Shown: one piece after another, positions 53,527 to 62,566 of the stretch | Layout: every line of letters begins with the position of its first letter | Numbering within the stretch: position 1 is the stretch's first letter | NCBI RefSeq assembly: GCF_003852525.1 | Contig: NZ_QAJL01000002.1 | Span: forward strand, 574,629-638,628 | Direction: 5' to 3' | DNA: 64,000 nt | Source of the DNA: Pedobacter sp. KBW06 | GTDB lineage: Bacteria; Bacteroidota; Bacteroidia; Sphingobacteriales; Sphingobacteriaceae | Notes under the pieces: model-generated | Told to the model about the DNA's origin: nothing | Database searches by the model: none | The model's input: the letters and a program-made list of their open reading frames with translations, nothing else | Program-made: the position numbers and the translations under genes

Positions 53527-54848
53527 CAGGATTAAGAAAGCCGCTAACCGCTCTTTTACCAGTCATGATGTGTCTGTGCTATGCATTGATCTCCTTTAGG
53601 TTGCTTTCAGGATACCTGATCCGGGACCTCACTTTATACATCGGAATCGCCATTATTCCTTATGTATGCCGCATAGAAAGTAAAAGCCGGTCTTTGCGCT
53701 TTCTTATTCCTGCCTTACTTTTTACTTTGCTCGCCATTTTTATACCTGCAAAATCAACCCTGTTTTTTACACTGGTATTTACGATGTTGTTGCTATTTGA
53801 AAATTTCATGGGGAAAATTAGCCTGAACTTCTTCTTCGTTCTGGTGTTGCTGTCCCCTCTTTTTAAATTCTTTAGCGATACGCTCAGCTTCCCCCTTCGG
53901 TTATGGTTAAGCGATACAGTTGCTAAGACCATAACCCTGACAGGGATTCATGCCAGAGCAGCCGGAAACATCATTACCATTGATGGTTACGATTTCTATA
54001 TTGATCAGGCCTGTGCCGGATTAAATATGCTCAGTATTTCTTTGCTGATCTGCCTTTTTATCCTCAGTTTCCACCAGAAGAAAAATGAAAGATCTCTTTC
54101 ATTTTATAGCCTGGCGACAGTGCTGATTCTGACGTTCCTCCTTAACATTGTTTCCAACTTTTTCAGGATCATGATGATTGTCATTTTCAAGATCATGCCC
54201 GCAACAGCAATGCATGACCTCGTTGGGATGTGTACTCTGATTGTTTACGTCATTCTTCCCTTGATGGCACTCAGTGGTCCTTTCGTACAGCGCTTTGGTA
54301 AAATAAACCTGGAAAAGGAAGATCAGGCAACAGCACATTTATTGAGGTATCCGGTCTTACACCTGATGTTCTTTGGTGTGATCATTTTTATCTCCATCCG
54401 TTCAGCTGAAAATGTACAGGGAGCACACAGTAACGGCAAGCACATCACATTGAAAGGATATCAGAAAACCTTTCTTCAAAACAACGTATTAAAGTTTGAG
54501 AACAAAGAAGCATTGATCTACATGAAGTCTACTTCTTTCTACGCACCGGAACACAATCCCATGATCTGCTGGACGGGAAGTGGTTATGAGTTTCAATTGA
54601 TAAAGAAAGAAATGATCAACGGAACAGAAATCTATACGGGTACCCTGGTTAAAGGAAAGGATAAAATCTACGCCTCCTGGTGGTTTGACAATGGAAACAT
54701 GAAAACCATTAACCAGCTCCAGTGGAGGTGGAACGCGGCCAGGGGGGATCAGGAATTTTACCTTATCAACGTAAATGCCACTAAAAGCGAAGATCTTAAA
54801 AGAATTACCGCTGCACTCCTACCATCTCCATTCGCCGGCAATCCTTAA
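53517..54848 (+). CDS. xrtN: Exosortase of the XrtN type with EpsI-like C-terminal domain
   Basis: The 443-residue protein has about eight membrane segments and the exosortase catalytic residues: C166 in DQACAGLNM, R217 in NFFRI and H233 in MHDLVG. It would cleave the PEP-containing tail of the VIT protein and may join it to another molecule. After the last membrane segment an extracytoplasmic domain (about 295-440) contains HNPMICWTGSGYEF, which resembles the EpsI/DUF3485 proteins that accompany other exosortases. The XrtN name is from family knowledge (exosortase beside a VIT protein in Bacteroidota). Its end overlaps the convergent M28 gene by 30 bases. Confidence 0.9.
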   Translation: MEIAGLRKPLTALLPVMMCLCYALISFRLLSGYLIRDLTLYIGIAIIPYVCRIESKSRSLRFLIPALLFTLLAIFIPAKSTLFFTLVFTMLLLFENFMGKISLNFFFVLVLLSPLFKFFSDTLSFPLRLWLSDTVAKTITLTGIHARAAGNIITIDGYDFYIDQACAGLNMLSISLLICLFILSFHQKKNERSLSFYSLATVLILTFLLNIVSNFFRIMMIVIFKIMPATAMHDLVGMCTLIVYVILPLMALSGPFVQRFGKINLEKEDQATAHLLRYPVLHLMFFGVIIFISIRSAENVQGAHSNGKHITLKGYQKTFLQNNVLKFENKEALIYMKSTSFYAPEHNPMICWTGSGYEFQLIKKEMINGTEIYTGTLVKGKDKIYASWWFDNGNMKTINQLQWRWNAARGDQEFYLINVNATKSEDLKRITAALLPSPFAGNP

Positions 54849-56264
54849 CGGAACTTCCAGTTCATTGTCCTGAAGGAAGACTTTCAAAGCTTCTTCAGTT
54901 TGTTTAACAACAGGGATGCTCGGCGTATTGGCAAGTGCATAAGCAAGCATGGCACTGTACCTGACGGTATTTTTTAAGCCTTGCTCATCTACCAGTTTAA
55001 ACACATCTCCATCAGAGTGGTAGTAAGGCCCGGAATTGTTAGGTAATTTACCTCCTGCACCACCACCTGTAGGCACACCTTGCAATAAGAATGGCTGATG
55101 GTCACTATGCAATCCTGCACCGGAATAAAAAACATTTTTAAAACCTGTATCGAGTTTACTGATCTGCCCGCCCCATTCGGTAAATAAAGTTTTCATTTCT
55201 TTTCTGCTGGTAGAAAATCCTTTAGGATCATTGGTCATATCATAATTTAACATGAACCGCAGCTGATTCAATGTATTTTCTTTTTTTGCTGCATCCACAT
55301 AAGCTTTAGATCCCAACAAGCCTTGTTCTTCGCCCATAAACAGGATGAATTCCAAAGTACGGTCTGTGCTTAAGTTCAATTTTTTAAAAGTACGTGCCAT
55401 ATCCATAATCGCAAAGGATCCGATTCCATTGTCTATCGCACCTGTAGCCAGATCCCAGCTGTCCAAATGTCCGCCTACCACAATCTTTTCTTCCGGATGT
55501 GTTTTTCCTTTTATAGTCGCAATGACATTGCGGGCTTTAATCATTCCCGAAAAATTGGTCATGTTTAAACTCGCGAATTGTTTTTTCGTTTTTAAAGCTT
55601 CTTTCAGGCGCATTCCGTTTTCCAGTCCGATGCAAACAGCAGGAATAGGGATCAGTTTTCCGGTTACAGAAGCGGTCCCCGTAAGCAATACACCACCTTT
55701 AACCCCATTGATGATGATGATTCCACTTGCTCCGTATTTAGTCGCAATTGCGGCCTTCTCTGAACGGTGTAATGAGGGCGTATTTGCAGGAGATCCGGGT
55801 AAAACCCCCAGATAAACCAAAGCTATCTTTCCTTTTACCTTACCCGCATCTTTCTGATAATCTTCTTCCAGTCCATTTCCCAGGTCTACCATTTCCCCAA
55901 CAACCGTTGCCTTAACCGGTGAATGTGCTAAAGTCACAGAACTGATTTTTTTCAATTCATTTTCAGCATCCCCTATTTTAGTTTCATTGGTCAGACGGCT
56001 CCAGCTTTCTACTTCGAAAGGCTGATATTTTACGTCATAACCATAAGATTTTAAAAGATTGAAAGCATATTCTTCGGCCTTAGCTCCGTTGGCGGAACCC
56101 GTCAGGCGATGCCCGATGCTTTCCGTAGCAAACTTCAAATTTCCATAAGCGTTGGAATTGGCCTGTACCTCTTTGCTGATTTTCTCAAAAACGGGAGTGA
56201 AATTGTCTTGCGACTGCGCGGAAAGGGCCATACCACAAATGAGCAAACTAAAGAAAGCTTTCAT
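54819..56264 (-). CDS. M28 family metallopeptidase with PA domain, secreted
   Basis: The 481-residue protein has a signal peptide (ends LSAQSQ). A protease-associated domain lies in the middle (about 130-240, GASGIIIINGVKGG). The M28 core has the first zinc ligands in GGHLDSWD, the bridging Asp in IDNGIG and the catalytic Glu in GEEQGLLG. It is similar to carboxypeptidase Q-like dipeptidases. Its 3' end overlaps xrtN by 30 bases on the opposite strand, so antisense read-through is possible. Confidence 0.92.
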   Translation of the reverse strand: MKAFFSLLICGMALSAQSQDNFTPVFEKISKEVQANSNAYGNLKFATESIGHRLTGSANGAKAEEYAFNLLKSYGYDVKYQPFEVESWSRLTNETKIGDAENELKKISSVTLAHSPVKATVVGEMVDLGNGLEEDYQKDAGKVKGKIALVYLGVLPGSPANTPSLHRSEKAAIATKYGASGIIIINGVKGGVLLTGTASVTGKLIPIPAVCIGLENGMRLKEALKTKKQFASLNMTNFSGMIKARNVIATIKGKTHPEEKIVVGGHLDSWDLATGAIDNGIGSFAIMDMARTFKKLNLSTDRTLEFILFMGEEQGLLGSKAYVDAAKKENTLNQLRFMLNYDMTNDPKGFSTSRKEMKTLFTEWGGQISKLDTGFKNVFYSGAGLHSDHQPFLLQGVPTGGGAGGKLPNNSGPYYHSDGDVFKLVDEQGLKNTVRYSAMLAYALANTPSIPVVKQTEEALKVFLQDNELEVPLRIAGEWRW

Positions 56265-56353
56265 AAAGATGTTTTTTTGATGAAAATAAGAATTTTGACT
56301 GCGATGTCCTACGTTCTTTCTTTTTTGTTCTGCAACAAATCTATTGCGAAAGA

Positions 56354-57325
56354 CTATTTCTTACGTTCCGTCGTATAACGAACCAATTGCTCCAGACCTG
56401 TTCTTGCCTCCCCAGGTTCAAAGCTGTGAAGGATTTCGAAAGCTTCCTGCTGATATTGTACCATTTTCTCATTGGCATAGCGAACCCCTTCTTTGGCATT
56501 CACAAAATCAATGATCTCCTGTATTTTTGCAGGCTCATCCTGATGGTTTTTCACCAGATTGATAATTCTCTTTTTCTCTGCTTTTTCTGATCGGTTTAGA
56601 GCATAAATCAAAGGAAGGGTCACTTTCTTTTCTTTAATATCGATTCCTAAAGGTTTTCCAACATCGTCAGTTCCGAAATCAAAAGTATCGTCTTTGATCT
56701 GGAAGGCGATGCCCACCTTTTCACCGAACAGTCTCATTTTTTCTATCGTCTCTTCATCCGCACCGGCTGAGGCAGCACCACAGGCACAGCAGGAAGCAAT
56801 TAAGGAAGCAGTCTTCTGACGGATCACATCGAAGTAAAGTTCTTCGCTGATGTCCATTTTCCGTACTTTCTCAATTTGCAATAATTCCCCTTCACTCATT
56901 TGCTTCACCGCTTCAGAAACGATTTGCAGCAATCGGAATTCTCCGTTATTCACAGAAAGCAATAAGCCCTTGGCCAATAAATAGTCACCTACCAGAACAG
57001 CAATCTTATTTTTCCATAAAGCATTGATGGAAAAGAAACCTCTTCTTTCGTAGGCATTATCTACTACATCATCATGAACCAGCGTTGCGGTATGTAAAAG
57101 CTCTACTAATGCAGCACCTCTGTGAGTGGATTCAATGATTCCGCCACAAAGTTTTGCAGCAAAGAAGACGAACATCGGGCGAATCTGCTTACCCTTTCTT
57201 TTAACAATATAATGGGTAATCCGATCGAGCAATGGTGCGTCACTATGCATCGAGGCCTTGAATTTTTCTTCGAAGGCAGCTATGTCGGCGGCTATGGGGA
57301 GTTTTATCTGATTTATTCCTGGCAT
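56354..57325 (-). CDS. Polyprenyl diphosphate synthase family protein
   Basis: The 323-residue protein has both aspartate-rich motifs: D85-D-V-V-D89 and D212-D-T-F-D216, plus GKQIRP and LVGDYLLAKG. It is a trans-type long-chain prenyl diphosphate synthase, most likely making the side chain of menaquinone. Chain length cannot be read with certainty. The gene lies 89 bases from the M28 gene and is divergent from the alpha/beta hydrolase gene. Confidence 0.93.
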   Translation of the reverse strand: MPGINQIKLPIAADIAAFEEKFKASMHSDAPLLDRITHYIVKRKGKQIRPMFVFFAAKLCGGIIESTHRGAALVELLHTATLVHDDVVDNAYERRGFFSINALWKNKIAVLVGDYLLAKGLLLSVNNGEFRLLQIVSEAVKQMSEGELLQIEKVRKMDISEELYFDVIRQKTASLIASCCACGAASAGADEETIEKMRLFGEKVGIAFQIKDDTFDFGTDDVGKPLGIDIKEKKVTLPLIYALNRSEKAEKKRIINLVKNHQDEPAKIQEIIDFVNAKEGVRYANEKMVQYQQEAFEILHSFEPGEARTGLEQLVRYTTERKK

Positions 57326-57397
57326 TCAGGTAAAAAAATATGTGTGCAAACATAAATTAAATATCTTTAAAAGCGTACTTTTAGTAAAAAGTTTAAA

Positions 57398-58390
57398 GTG
57401 AAAATAACATTTAAAGTACTTATCGCCGTTATTTTGGTGGCTACCGTGGTATATTTCATGGGCCCCAAGCCTAAGCATCCGGAATATAATACAGAGATTC
57501 CCCCTGTTCCGGACCTCAATCAGCTGGAAGACTATGTAAAAAAGATCGAATCCCAGCATAAAGTAAAACCGGGTAACGAGGCCGAAATTGTCTGGGCAGA
57601 CTCCGCTTTAAAAAGCCAATCGGAATATGCAGTAGTCTATTTACACGGTTATTCTGCATCCAAAGAAGAGGGAAATCCTGTGCACCTTCATTTAGCAAAA
57701 GAAATTAAAGCCAACCTATACCTCGCCCGTCTTGCAGACCATGGCGTGGATACCACTGCTGCGATGGAGTATTTCACCGCCGACCGCCTCTGGGAAAGCG
57801 CCAAACAAGCCATGGAAATTGGAAAGAAATTAGGAAAGAAAATTATTCTTGTCGGCACCTCTACCGGAGGAACACTGGCTTTAAAGCTGGCTGCAACCTA
57901 TCCGGATCAGATCAACAGCCTGATTCTCATTTCTCCAAATATTGAGATCAATGATAAAATGGCTTTTATGCTCAATGCACCCTGGGGATTACAGATCGCC
58001 CGCTTAGCACTTGGAGGTAAAGAAAGGGTAATCGAGGGAGAGTCTGCCACTTATGAAAAATACTGGTACACCCGTTACCGTCTGGAATCTACCGTACAAC
58101 TTCAGGAACTGGTAGAAACCAGTATGAATAAACAGACTTTTGAAAAAGTGAAACAACCTGTTCTACTGCTTTATTATTATAAAAACGAACAGGAACAAGA
58201 TCAGACAGTAAAAGTATCTGCGGAACTGAGCATGTTTGATGAGCTGGGTACACCAAAAGATTTAAAAGTTAAAACGGCGATCCCTAACGGAGCAAGCCAT
58301 GTATTGGGTTCCCACATTACATCCAAAGATATTCCGGCAGTAGAGAAGGCTATAGATAGCTTCACACACACCGTATTGAAGATTAACTAG
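57398..58390 (+). CDS. Alpha/beta hydrolase, membrane-anchored or secreted
   Basis: The 330-residue product uses a GTG start, which gives a hydrophobic N-terminal anchor (KVLIAVILVATVVYFM). The alpha/beta hydrolase core has VVYLHGYSAS for the oxyanion hole, the nucleophile S155 in GTSTGG and a C-terminal ASHVLGS with the likely catalytic His. It may be a carboxylesterase or lipase of the extracytoplasmic space; the substrate is unknown. Its stop overlaps the convergent ypdA-like gene by four bases. Confidence 0.85.
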   Translation: MKITFKVLIAVILVATVVYFMGPKPKHPEYNTEIPPVPDLNQLEDYVKKIESQHKVKPGNEAEIVWADSALKSQSEYAVVYLHGYSASKEEGNPVHLHLAKEIKANLYLARLADHGVDTTAAMEYFTADRLWESAKQAMEIGKKLGKKIILVGTSTGGTLALKLAATYPDQINSLILISPNIEINDKMAFMLNAPWGLQIARLALGGKERVIEGESATYEKYWYTRYRLESTVQLQELVETSMNKQTFEKVKQPVLLLYYYKNEQEQDQTVKVSAELSMFDELGTPKDLKVKTAIPNGASHVLGSHITSKDIPAVEKAIDSFTHTVLKIN

Positions 58391-59349
58391 GACTGAGCAG
58401 CTATATGGGCAAAGATTTGCTCCGCATGCACCCTGCTGTTTTCAATAAACCATTTGTGGGTATCCATCCCACCACAGACCACTCCTGCCAGGTATAAGCC
58501 TGGCAGATTGCTTTCCATGGTTTCCGGATCATAGAAAGGCTGACTGCCATCTCCCATCTCCACGCCCAACTTTTTCAGCATGCCAAAATCAGGCTGATAG
58601 CCAGTCATGGCGATTACAAAATCATTCTCAATGACCTGCTCTCCTTCCGGAGTTTTAATTACGACCTGATCCGGCGTAACAGACAGTACTTCTGAATTAA
58701 AATGAGCGGTGATCTCTCCTTCTTTAATCCTGTTTTCGATATCTGGCCTTACCCAATACTTCACATAAGAACCGATCTCTCCGCGACGAATGACCAGGGT
58801 TACCTTTGCCCCCTTCCGGTAAGTTTCCAGTGCGGCATCTATGGCAGAATTATTTGCGCCGATCACCACCACATTCTGAAAAGCATACAAATGCGGATCT
58901 TTGTAATAGTGGGTAACTTTAGGCAGCGTTTCGCCCGGAATCCCCATCAGCAAAGGGATATCATAGAATCCTGTAGCAATGATAACCTGCTTTGCTTTAT
59001 AAGTTGTTTTGGAAGTTCCTACTTCAAACAGTCCATCCGTCTCTTTCCTTACTTTCTCTACCCTTTCAAACAAATGGATATTTAAAGAGAACTTTTCAGC
59101 TACTCTCCTGTAATACTCCACGGCTTCATTGCGGTTAGGTTTCGGATTGATGCTTACAAAAGGAACATCACCGATCTCCAGACGCTGGGAAGTTGAGAAA
59201 AAGGTCATAAAAACCGGATAGTTGTACAAACTGTTAACCAGGGCTCCCTTCTCCACGATGACATAACTCAGCCCGGCCTTTTTCGCTTCAATAGCACAAG
59301 CCATACCTATAGGGCCGGCACCGATAATCAGTACATCGTAGTCTTTCAT
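58387..59349 (-). CDS. ypdA: YpdA family flavin-dependent disulfide reductase-like protein
   Basis: A 320-residue protein of the thioredoxin-reductase-like fold. The FAD motif is G10-A-G-P-I-G15 and an NAD(P)H motif GANNSA lies near residue 170; FSTSQRLEIGDVPF and YVKYWVRPDIENRI are typical of YpdA, the putative bacillithiol disulfide reductase. The start is the ATG at 59349, since 59350-59352 is TTG. Ile occupies position 14, where Firmicutes YpdA has a redox Cys. It lies 21 bases behind an MBL-rhodanese gene on the same strand, pointing to low-molecular-weight thiol or sulfur metabolism. Confidence 0.88.
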   Translation of the reverse strand: MKDYDVLIIGAGPIGMACAIEAKKAGLSYVIVEKGALVNSLYNYPVFMTFFSTSQRLEIGDVPFVSINPKPNRNEAVEYYRRVAEKFSLNIHLFERVEKVRKETDGLFEVGTSKTTYKAKQVIIATGFYDIPLLMGIPGETLPKVTHYYKDPHLYAFQNVVVIGANNSAIDAALETYRKGAKVTLVIRRGEIGSYVKYWVRPDIENRIKEGEITAHFNSEVLSVTPDQVVIKTPEGEQVIENDFVIAMTGYQPDFGMLKKLGVEMGDGSQPFYDPETMESNLPGLYLAGVVCGGMDTHKWFIENSRVHAEQIFAHIAAQS

Positions 59350-59370
59350 CAATTTCTTATGTTTTTGTGG

Positions 59371-60786
59371 TTAAGCCTTCATTGCTTTTGAGGGACAGGC
59401 AAAGTCTGTGCGTTTTAAACCCGTAGATTTAATCGCTCCATAACCACCCGCAACATCAATCACATTTTCTACTCCACGTGCTTTTAGAATCGAAGCTGCA
59501 ATCATAGACCGGTAGCCTCCTGCACAATGAATATAATAAGTCTCCTTATGGTCAATTTCATTCGTCCATTCGTTGATATAATCCAGGGGACGCGTTAAAG
59601 TCTGTTCCAGGTGCTCCGCTTCATATTCTCCAGGTTTCCTGACATCAAGCGCATTAATGTTTTCATTATTATTCAATACCTGCTCAAATTCTGATGCAGA
59701 AATAGAGCTGATGGTATCCAGGTCTTTACCAGCAGATTGCCACAATACAATTCCATCAGATAAGAAACCTATGGTATTGTCGTAACCAACTCTTGCCAGA
59801 CGTGTAATCGTTTCTTCCTCTTTTCCCGCATCGCAAACCAACAATAAAGGTTGCTTTAAATCGGTGATCAAAGCGCCTACCCATGGGGCAAACTGTCCGT
59901 TAAGTCCAATATTTACCGAAGAAGGAATAAAACCTTTAGCAAAAACCTGCGGATCTCTGGTATCAAGAATCACAGCTCCGCTCAGGTTGGCCATGGCTTC
60001 AAATTCATCAGGAGATAAAGGCGTCAGGCCTTTTTCATAAACTTCGTCAAAACTCTCATAACCATGTTTGTTCATGGCTGCATTTTTAGCAAAATATTGT
60101 GGTGGAGGTAAAATACCTTCCGTTACTTCTTTTATAAACTGTTCTTTTGTTTCCGCTTTCAATGCATAGTTCACTTCTTTCTGGTGTCCCAGTGTATCGA
60201 AAGTCTCCTTACTCATATTTTTACCACAGGCAGAACCCGCCCCATGGGCAGGATAAACAAGGATATCATCCGGAAGGGTCAAAATCCTATTTTGTAAGGA
60301 GTCATATAAAGTAGCAGCCATGTCTTCCATCGTCAGTTCTCCTTTCTGAGCCAGATCAGGGCGACCAACATCCCCGATAAACAAGGTATCACCTGTAAAA
60401 ATACAATATGCTTTACCCTCCTCATCTGTTAACAGATAAGTAGTGGACTCCGGCGTATGGCCTGGTGTATGTAAAGTGGTAATGGTCAGTGCGCCGATCT
60501 TGAATTGTTCTCCATCTTTTGCAATCAGCGACTTGAAGCTCGTCTGAGCGGTCGGTCCGTAGACAATCTCAGCTCCTGATTTTTCGGCAAGGTCCACATG
60601 TCCGGACACAAAATCCGCATGAAAATGAGTTTCAAAAATATACTTTATCGTTGCATTGTCTTTTTGCGCACGTTTCAGGTAAGGTGCAACCTCACGCAAA
60701 GGATCAATGATTGCTGCTTCGCCGTTACTCTCTATGTAATAAGCCGCCTCTGCTAAACAACCCGTATATATCTGTTCTATCTTCAT
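59371..60786 (-). CDS. MBL-fold hydrolase with two rhodanese domains, persulfide dioxygenase-like
   Basis: The 471-residue protein has an N-terminal metallo-beta-lactamase domain with T-H54-F-H56-A-D58 and H63, HTPGHTPES and FTGDTLFIGDVGRPDL, as in ETHE1-like persulfide dioxygenases and glyoxalase II. Two rhodanese domains follow (about 265-355 and 370-465). The second has a full CAGGYRS active loop; the first has CDAGKEEE, which lacks the usual Arg. It should act on persulfides of a low-molecular-weight thiol. It forms a probable operon with the ypdA-like gene downstream. Confidence 0.93.
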   Translation of the reverse strand: MKIEQIYTGCLAEAAYYIESNGEAAIIDPLREVAPYLKRAQKDNATIKYIFETHFHADFVSGHVDLAEKSGAEIVYGPTAQTSFKSLIAKDGEQFKIGALTITTLHTPGHTPESTTYLLTDEEGKAYCIFTGDTLFIGDVGRPDLAQKGELTMEDMAATLYDSLQNRILTLPDDILVYPAHGAGSACGKNMSKETFDTLGHQKEVNYALKAETKEQFIKEVTEGILPPPQYFAKNAAMNKHGYESFDEVYEKGLTPLSPDEFEAMANLSGAVILDTRDPQVFAKGFIPSSVNIGLNGQFAPWVGALITDLKQPLLLVCDAGKEEETITRLARVGYDNTIGFLSDGIVLWQSAGKDLDTISSISASEFEQVLNNNENINALDVRKPGEYEAEHLEQTLTRPLDYINEWTNEIDHKETYYIHCAGGYRSMIAASILKARGVENVIDVAGGYGAIKSTGLKRTDFACPSKAMKA

Positions 60787-60882
60787 TCCTGTCTATATGC
60801 TATTGAAATACAAAATTAAGGTTATAATTGAAGTACCGCAAATATTCCCTTATTAATGACATAACTATAGGGAAGGAACGGA

Positions 60883-61542
60883 TCATAAAGATCTGGCGAG
60901 CCGGAAACCAAGGTCATCAATTTTAAACGAGGTTGGATGGCTGCGCCTGCGGTTTGTGGCCAGACACCCTCTCGCTTCATCGCACCAGCCCCCTCCGCGA
61001 AAGATGCGGTAAGAACCGTAAACTTCTTCGTCATAGATATCCGAGCACCATTCCCAGACATTTCCAAGCATATCATACAAACCCCAGGCATTCGGAACCT
61101 TTGTACCAACTTCATGGCTGCTGTTCTGGGAATTCGCCTTATACCAGGCAATTTCGTCAAGATCACCATACCTGGCTTCCAACCTTCCTGCTTTACAGGC
61201 ATACTCCCATTCGGCCTCCAGCGGAAGCCGGTATCCATTAGCTTTGAAATCAAAGAGAATATCATCGCCAATGAGGTAACATTCATTGAGGCCTGATTTT
61301 CGGGAAAGCAGGTTACAGAAAGTAATGGCATCTTTCCAGGTGACCTGTTCCACAGGATTTTTATCTCCATGAAAGAAAGATGGAGATTCTTTTGTAATAG
61401 AGGAATACAGGTCTTGAGTTACCGGATATCTGGCAATCAGGAAAGAGTCAATTTTCACCGCCCATTCCTTTTTGATCCGATCGTCCCTCAATACAATTTC
61501 CCCGGCGGGTATTGCAACCAGTAAATCCTTATCGATTTCCAT
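60883..61542 (-). CDS. SUMF1/formylglycine-generating-enzyme-fold protein
   Basis: The 219-residue protein has the SUMF1 fold blocks: FLIARYPVTQDLY, NPVEQVTWKDAITFCNLLS, YRLPLEAEWEYACKAG, WGLYDMLGNVWEWCSD and FRGGGWCDEARG, ending LGFRLARS. True formylglycine-generating enzymes carry two Cys shortly before the final GFR block; the Cys residues here do not fall at those positions, so it is probably not a sulfatase activator. No signal peptide is seen. It ends the asnA-type asparaginase transcript, one base after that gene. Confidence 0.87.
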   Translation of the reverse strand: MEIDKDLLVAIPAGEIVLRDDRIKKEWAVKIDSFLIARYPVTQDLYSSITKESPSFFHGDKNPVEQVTWKDAITFCNLLSRKSGLNECYLIGDDILFDFKANGYRLPLEAEWEYACKAGRLEARYGDLDEIAWYKANSQNSSHEVGTKVPNAWGLYDMLGNVWEWCSDIYDEEVYGSYRIFRGGGWCDEARGCLATNRRRSHPTSFKIDDLGFRLARSL

Positions 61543-61543
61543 A

Positions 61544-62563
61544 TTAGCTGGCCGTCAGCTCGCCTCTTAAAGATTGTTCCATTAAAATTGCAACTTCTTC
61601 ATTTGGCAAGCCCTGCCCCATCAGGTACATCAGTTTAGTGATCGTTGCTTCAAAAGTAGTATCATAACCACTAATGACCCCCATTTGCTGAAGTTTCTTA
61701 CTCGTTTCATACTTACCCAATTCCACAGAACCTCTTTTGCATTGTGTAATATCGATAATCAGCTTACCACTGTTAACGGCATCCTGCAAACTGGAAATGA
61801 ACCATTCGGCAGTCGTCGTATTTCCGGAACCAAATGTTTCCAGCACAATGGCATCTACACCTGATTTGGTAATCGCATGAACGGCCTGTGATGAAATTCC
61901 AGGATAAAGTTTTAATACACCAATATTTGAATTGAAGCTGGTATGTACCTTAAGCGCTTCAGTAGGTTGTTTTGCAATGTAATTCTTAAAAAACGACAGG
62001 TGTACGCCTGCTTCTGCAAGAATCGGATAATTTGGGGAACGGAAGGCTTCAAATTTCTCCGAATTGTATTTAATGGACCTGTTACCGCGAAACAACTGGT
62101 AGTCAAAGTAAATACATACCTCTGGAACCATTGCCTTTCCCTGTTTTTTCATGGCCGCTATTTCCAGTGCCGTAATCAGGTTCTCTTTTGCATCTGTTCT
62201 GATCTCCCCTATTGGCAATTGAGATCCGGTAAGGATGACAGGTTTAGAGAGATTTTCTAACATAAAGCTCAATGCAGATGCGGTAAAGGACATGGTATCT
62301 GAACCATGCAGCACCACAAATCCATCAAACTCTTCATATTTATCCTGAATCAGCTTCGCCAGCTGCTCCCAAATCAGGGGATCCATGTTAGAGGAGTCAA
62401 GAATGGGATCAAAAGAATACACCGAAAGGTCATAATTTAAGCGGGCCAGTTCGGGTACATTTTGTTGAATCTGTTCAAAGTTAAAAGGTATAAGGACACC
62501 GGTTTTAGGGTCATTTACCATCCCTATGGTTCCACCGGTGTAGATGATCAGTATTTTGGTCAT
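61544..62563 (-). CDS. ansA: Type I (cytoplasmic) L-asparaginase
   Basis: The 339-residue protein has no signal peptide. The catalytic Thr12 in IYTGGTIGM and the second set VVLHGSDTMSFTASAL are present, with TGSQLPIGEIRTDAKENL typical of type I asparaginases. It hydrolyses asparagine to aspartate and ammonia in the cytoplasm. The gene lies three bases behind tatD-type gene and one base ahead of the SUMF1-fold gene, so all three form an operon. Confidence 0.95.
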   Translation of the reverse strand: MTKILIIYTGGTIGMVNDPKTGVLIPFNFEQIQQNVPELARLNYDLSVYSFDPILDSSNMDPLIWEQLAKLIQDKYEEFDGFVVLHGSDTMSFTASALSFMLENLSKPVILTGSQLPIGEIRTDAKENLITALEIAAMKKQGKAMVPEVCIYFDYQLFRGNRSIKYNSEKFEAFRSPNYPILAEAGVHLSFFKNYIAKQPTEALKVHTSFNSNIGVLKLYPGISSQAVHAITKSGVDAIVLETFGSGNTTTAEWFISSLQDAVNSGKLIIDITQCKRGSVELGKYETSKKLQQMGVISGYDTTFEATITKLMYLMGQGLPNEEVAILMEQSLRGELTAS

Positions 62564-62566
62564 TGA

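Noticed and set aside
60822..61370. 182-codon open frame on the minus strand in another frame of the SUMF1-fold gene
   Set aside because: The overlapping frame at 60883-61542 encodes clear SUMF1 motifs; this one has no family features.
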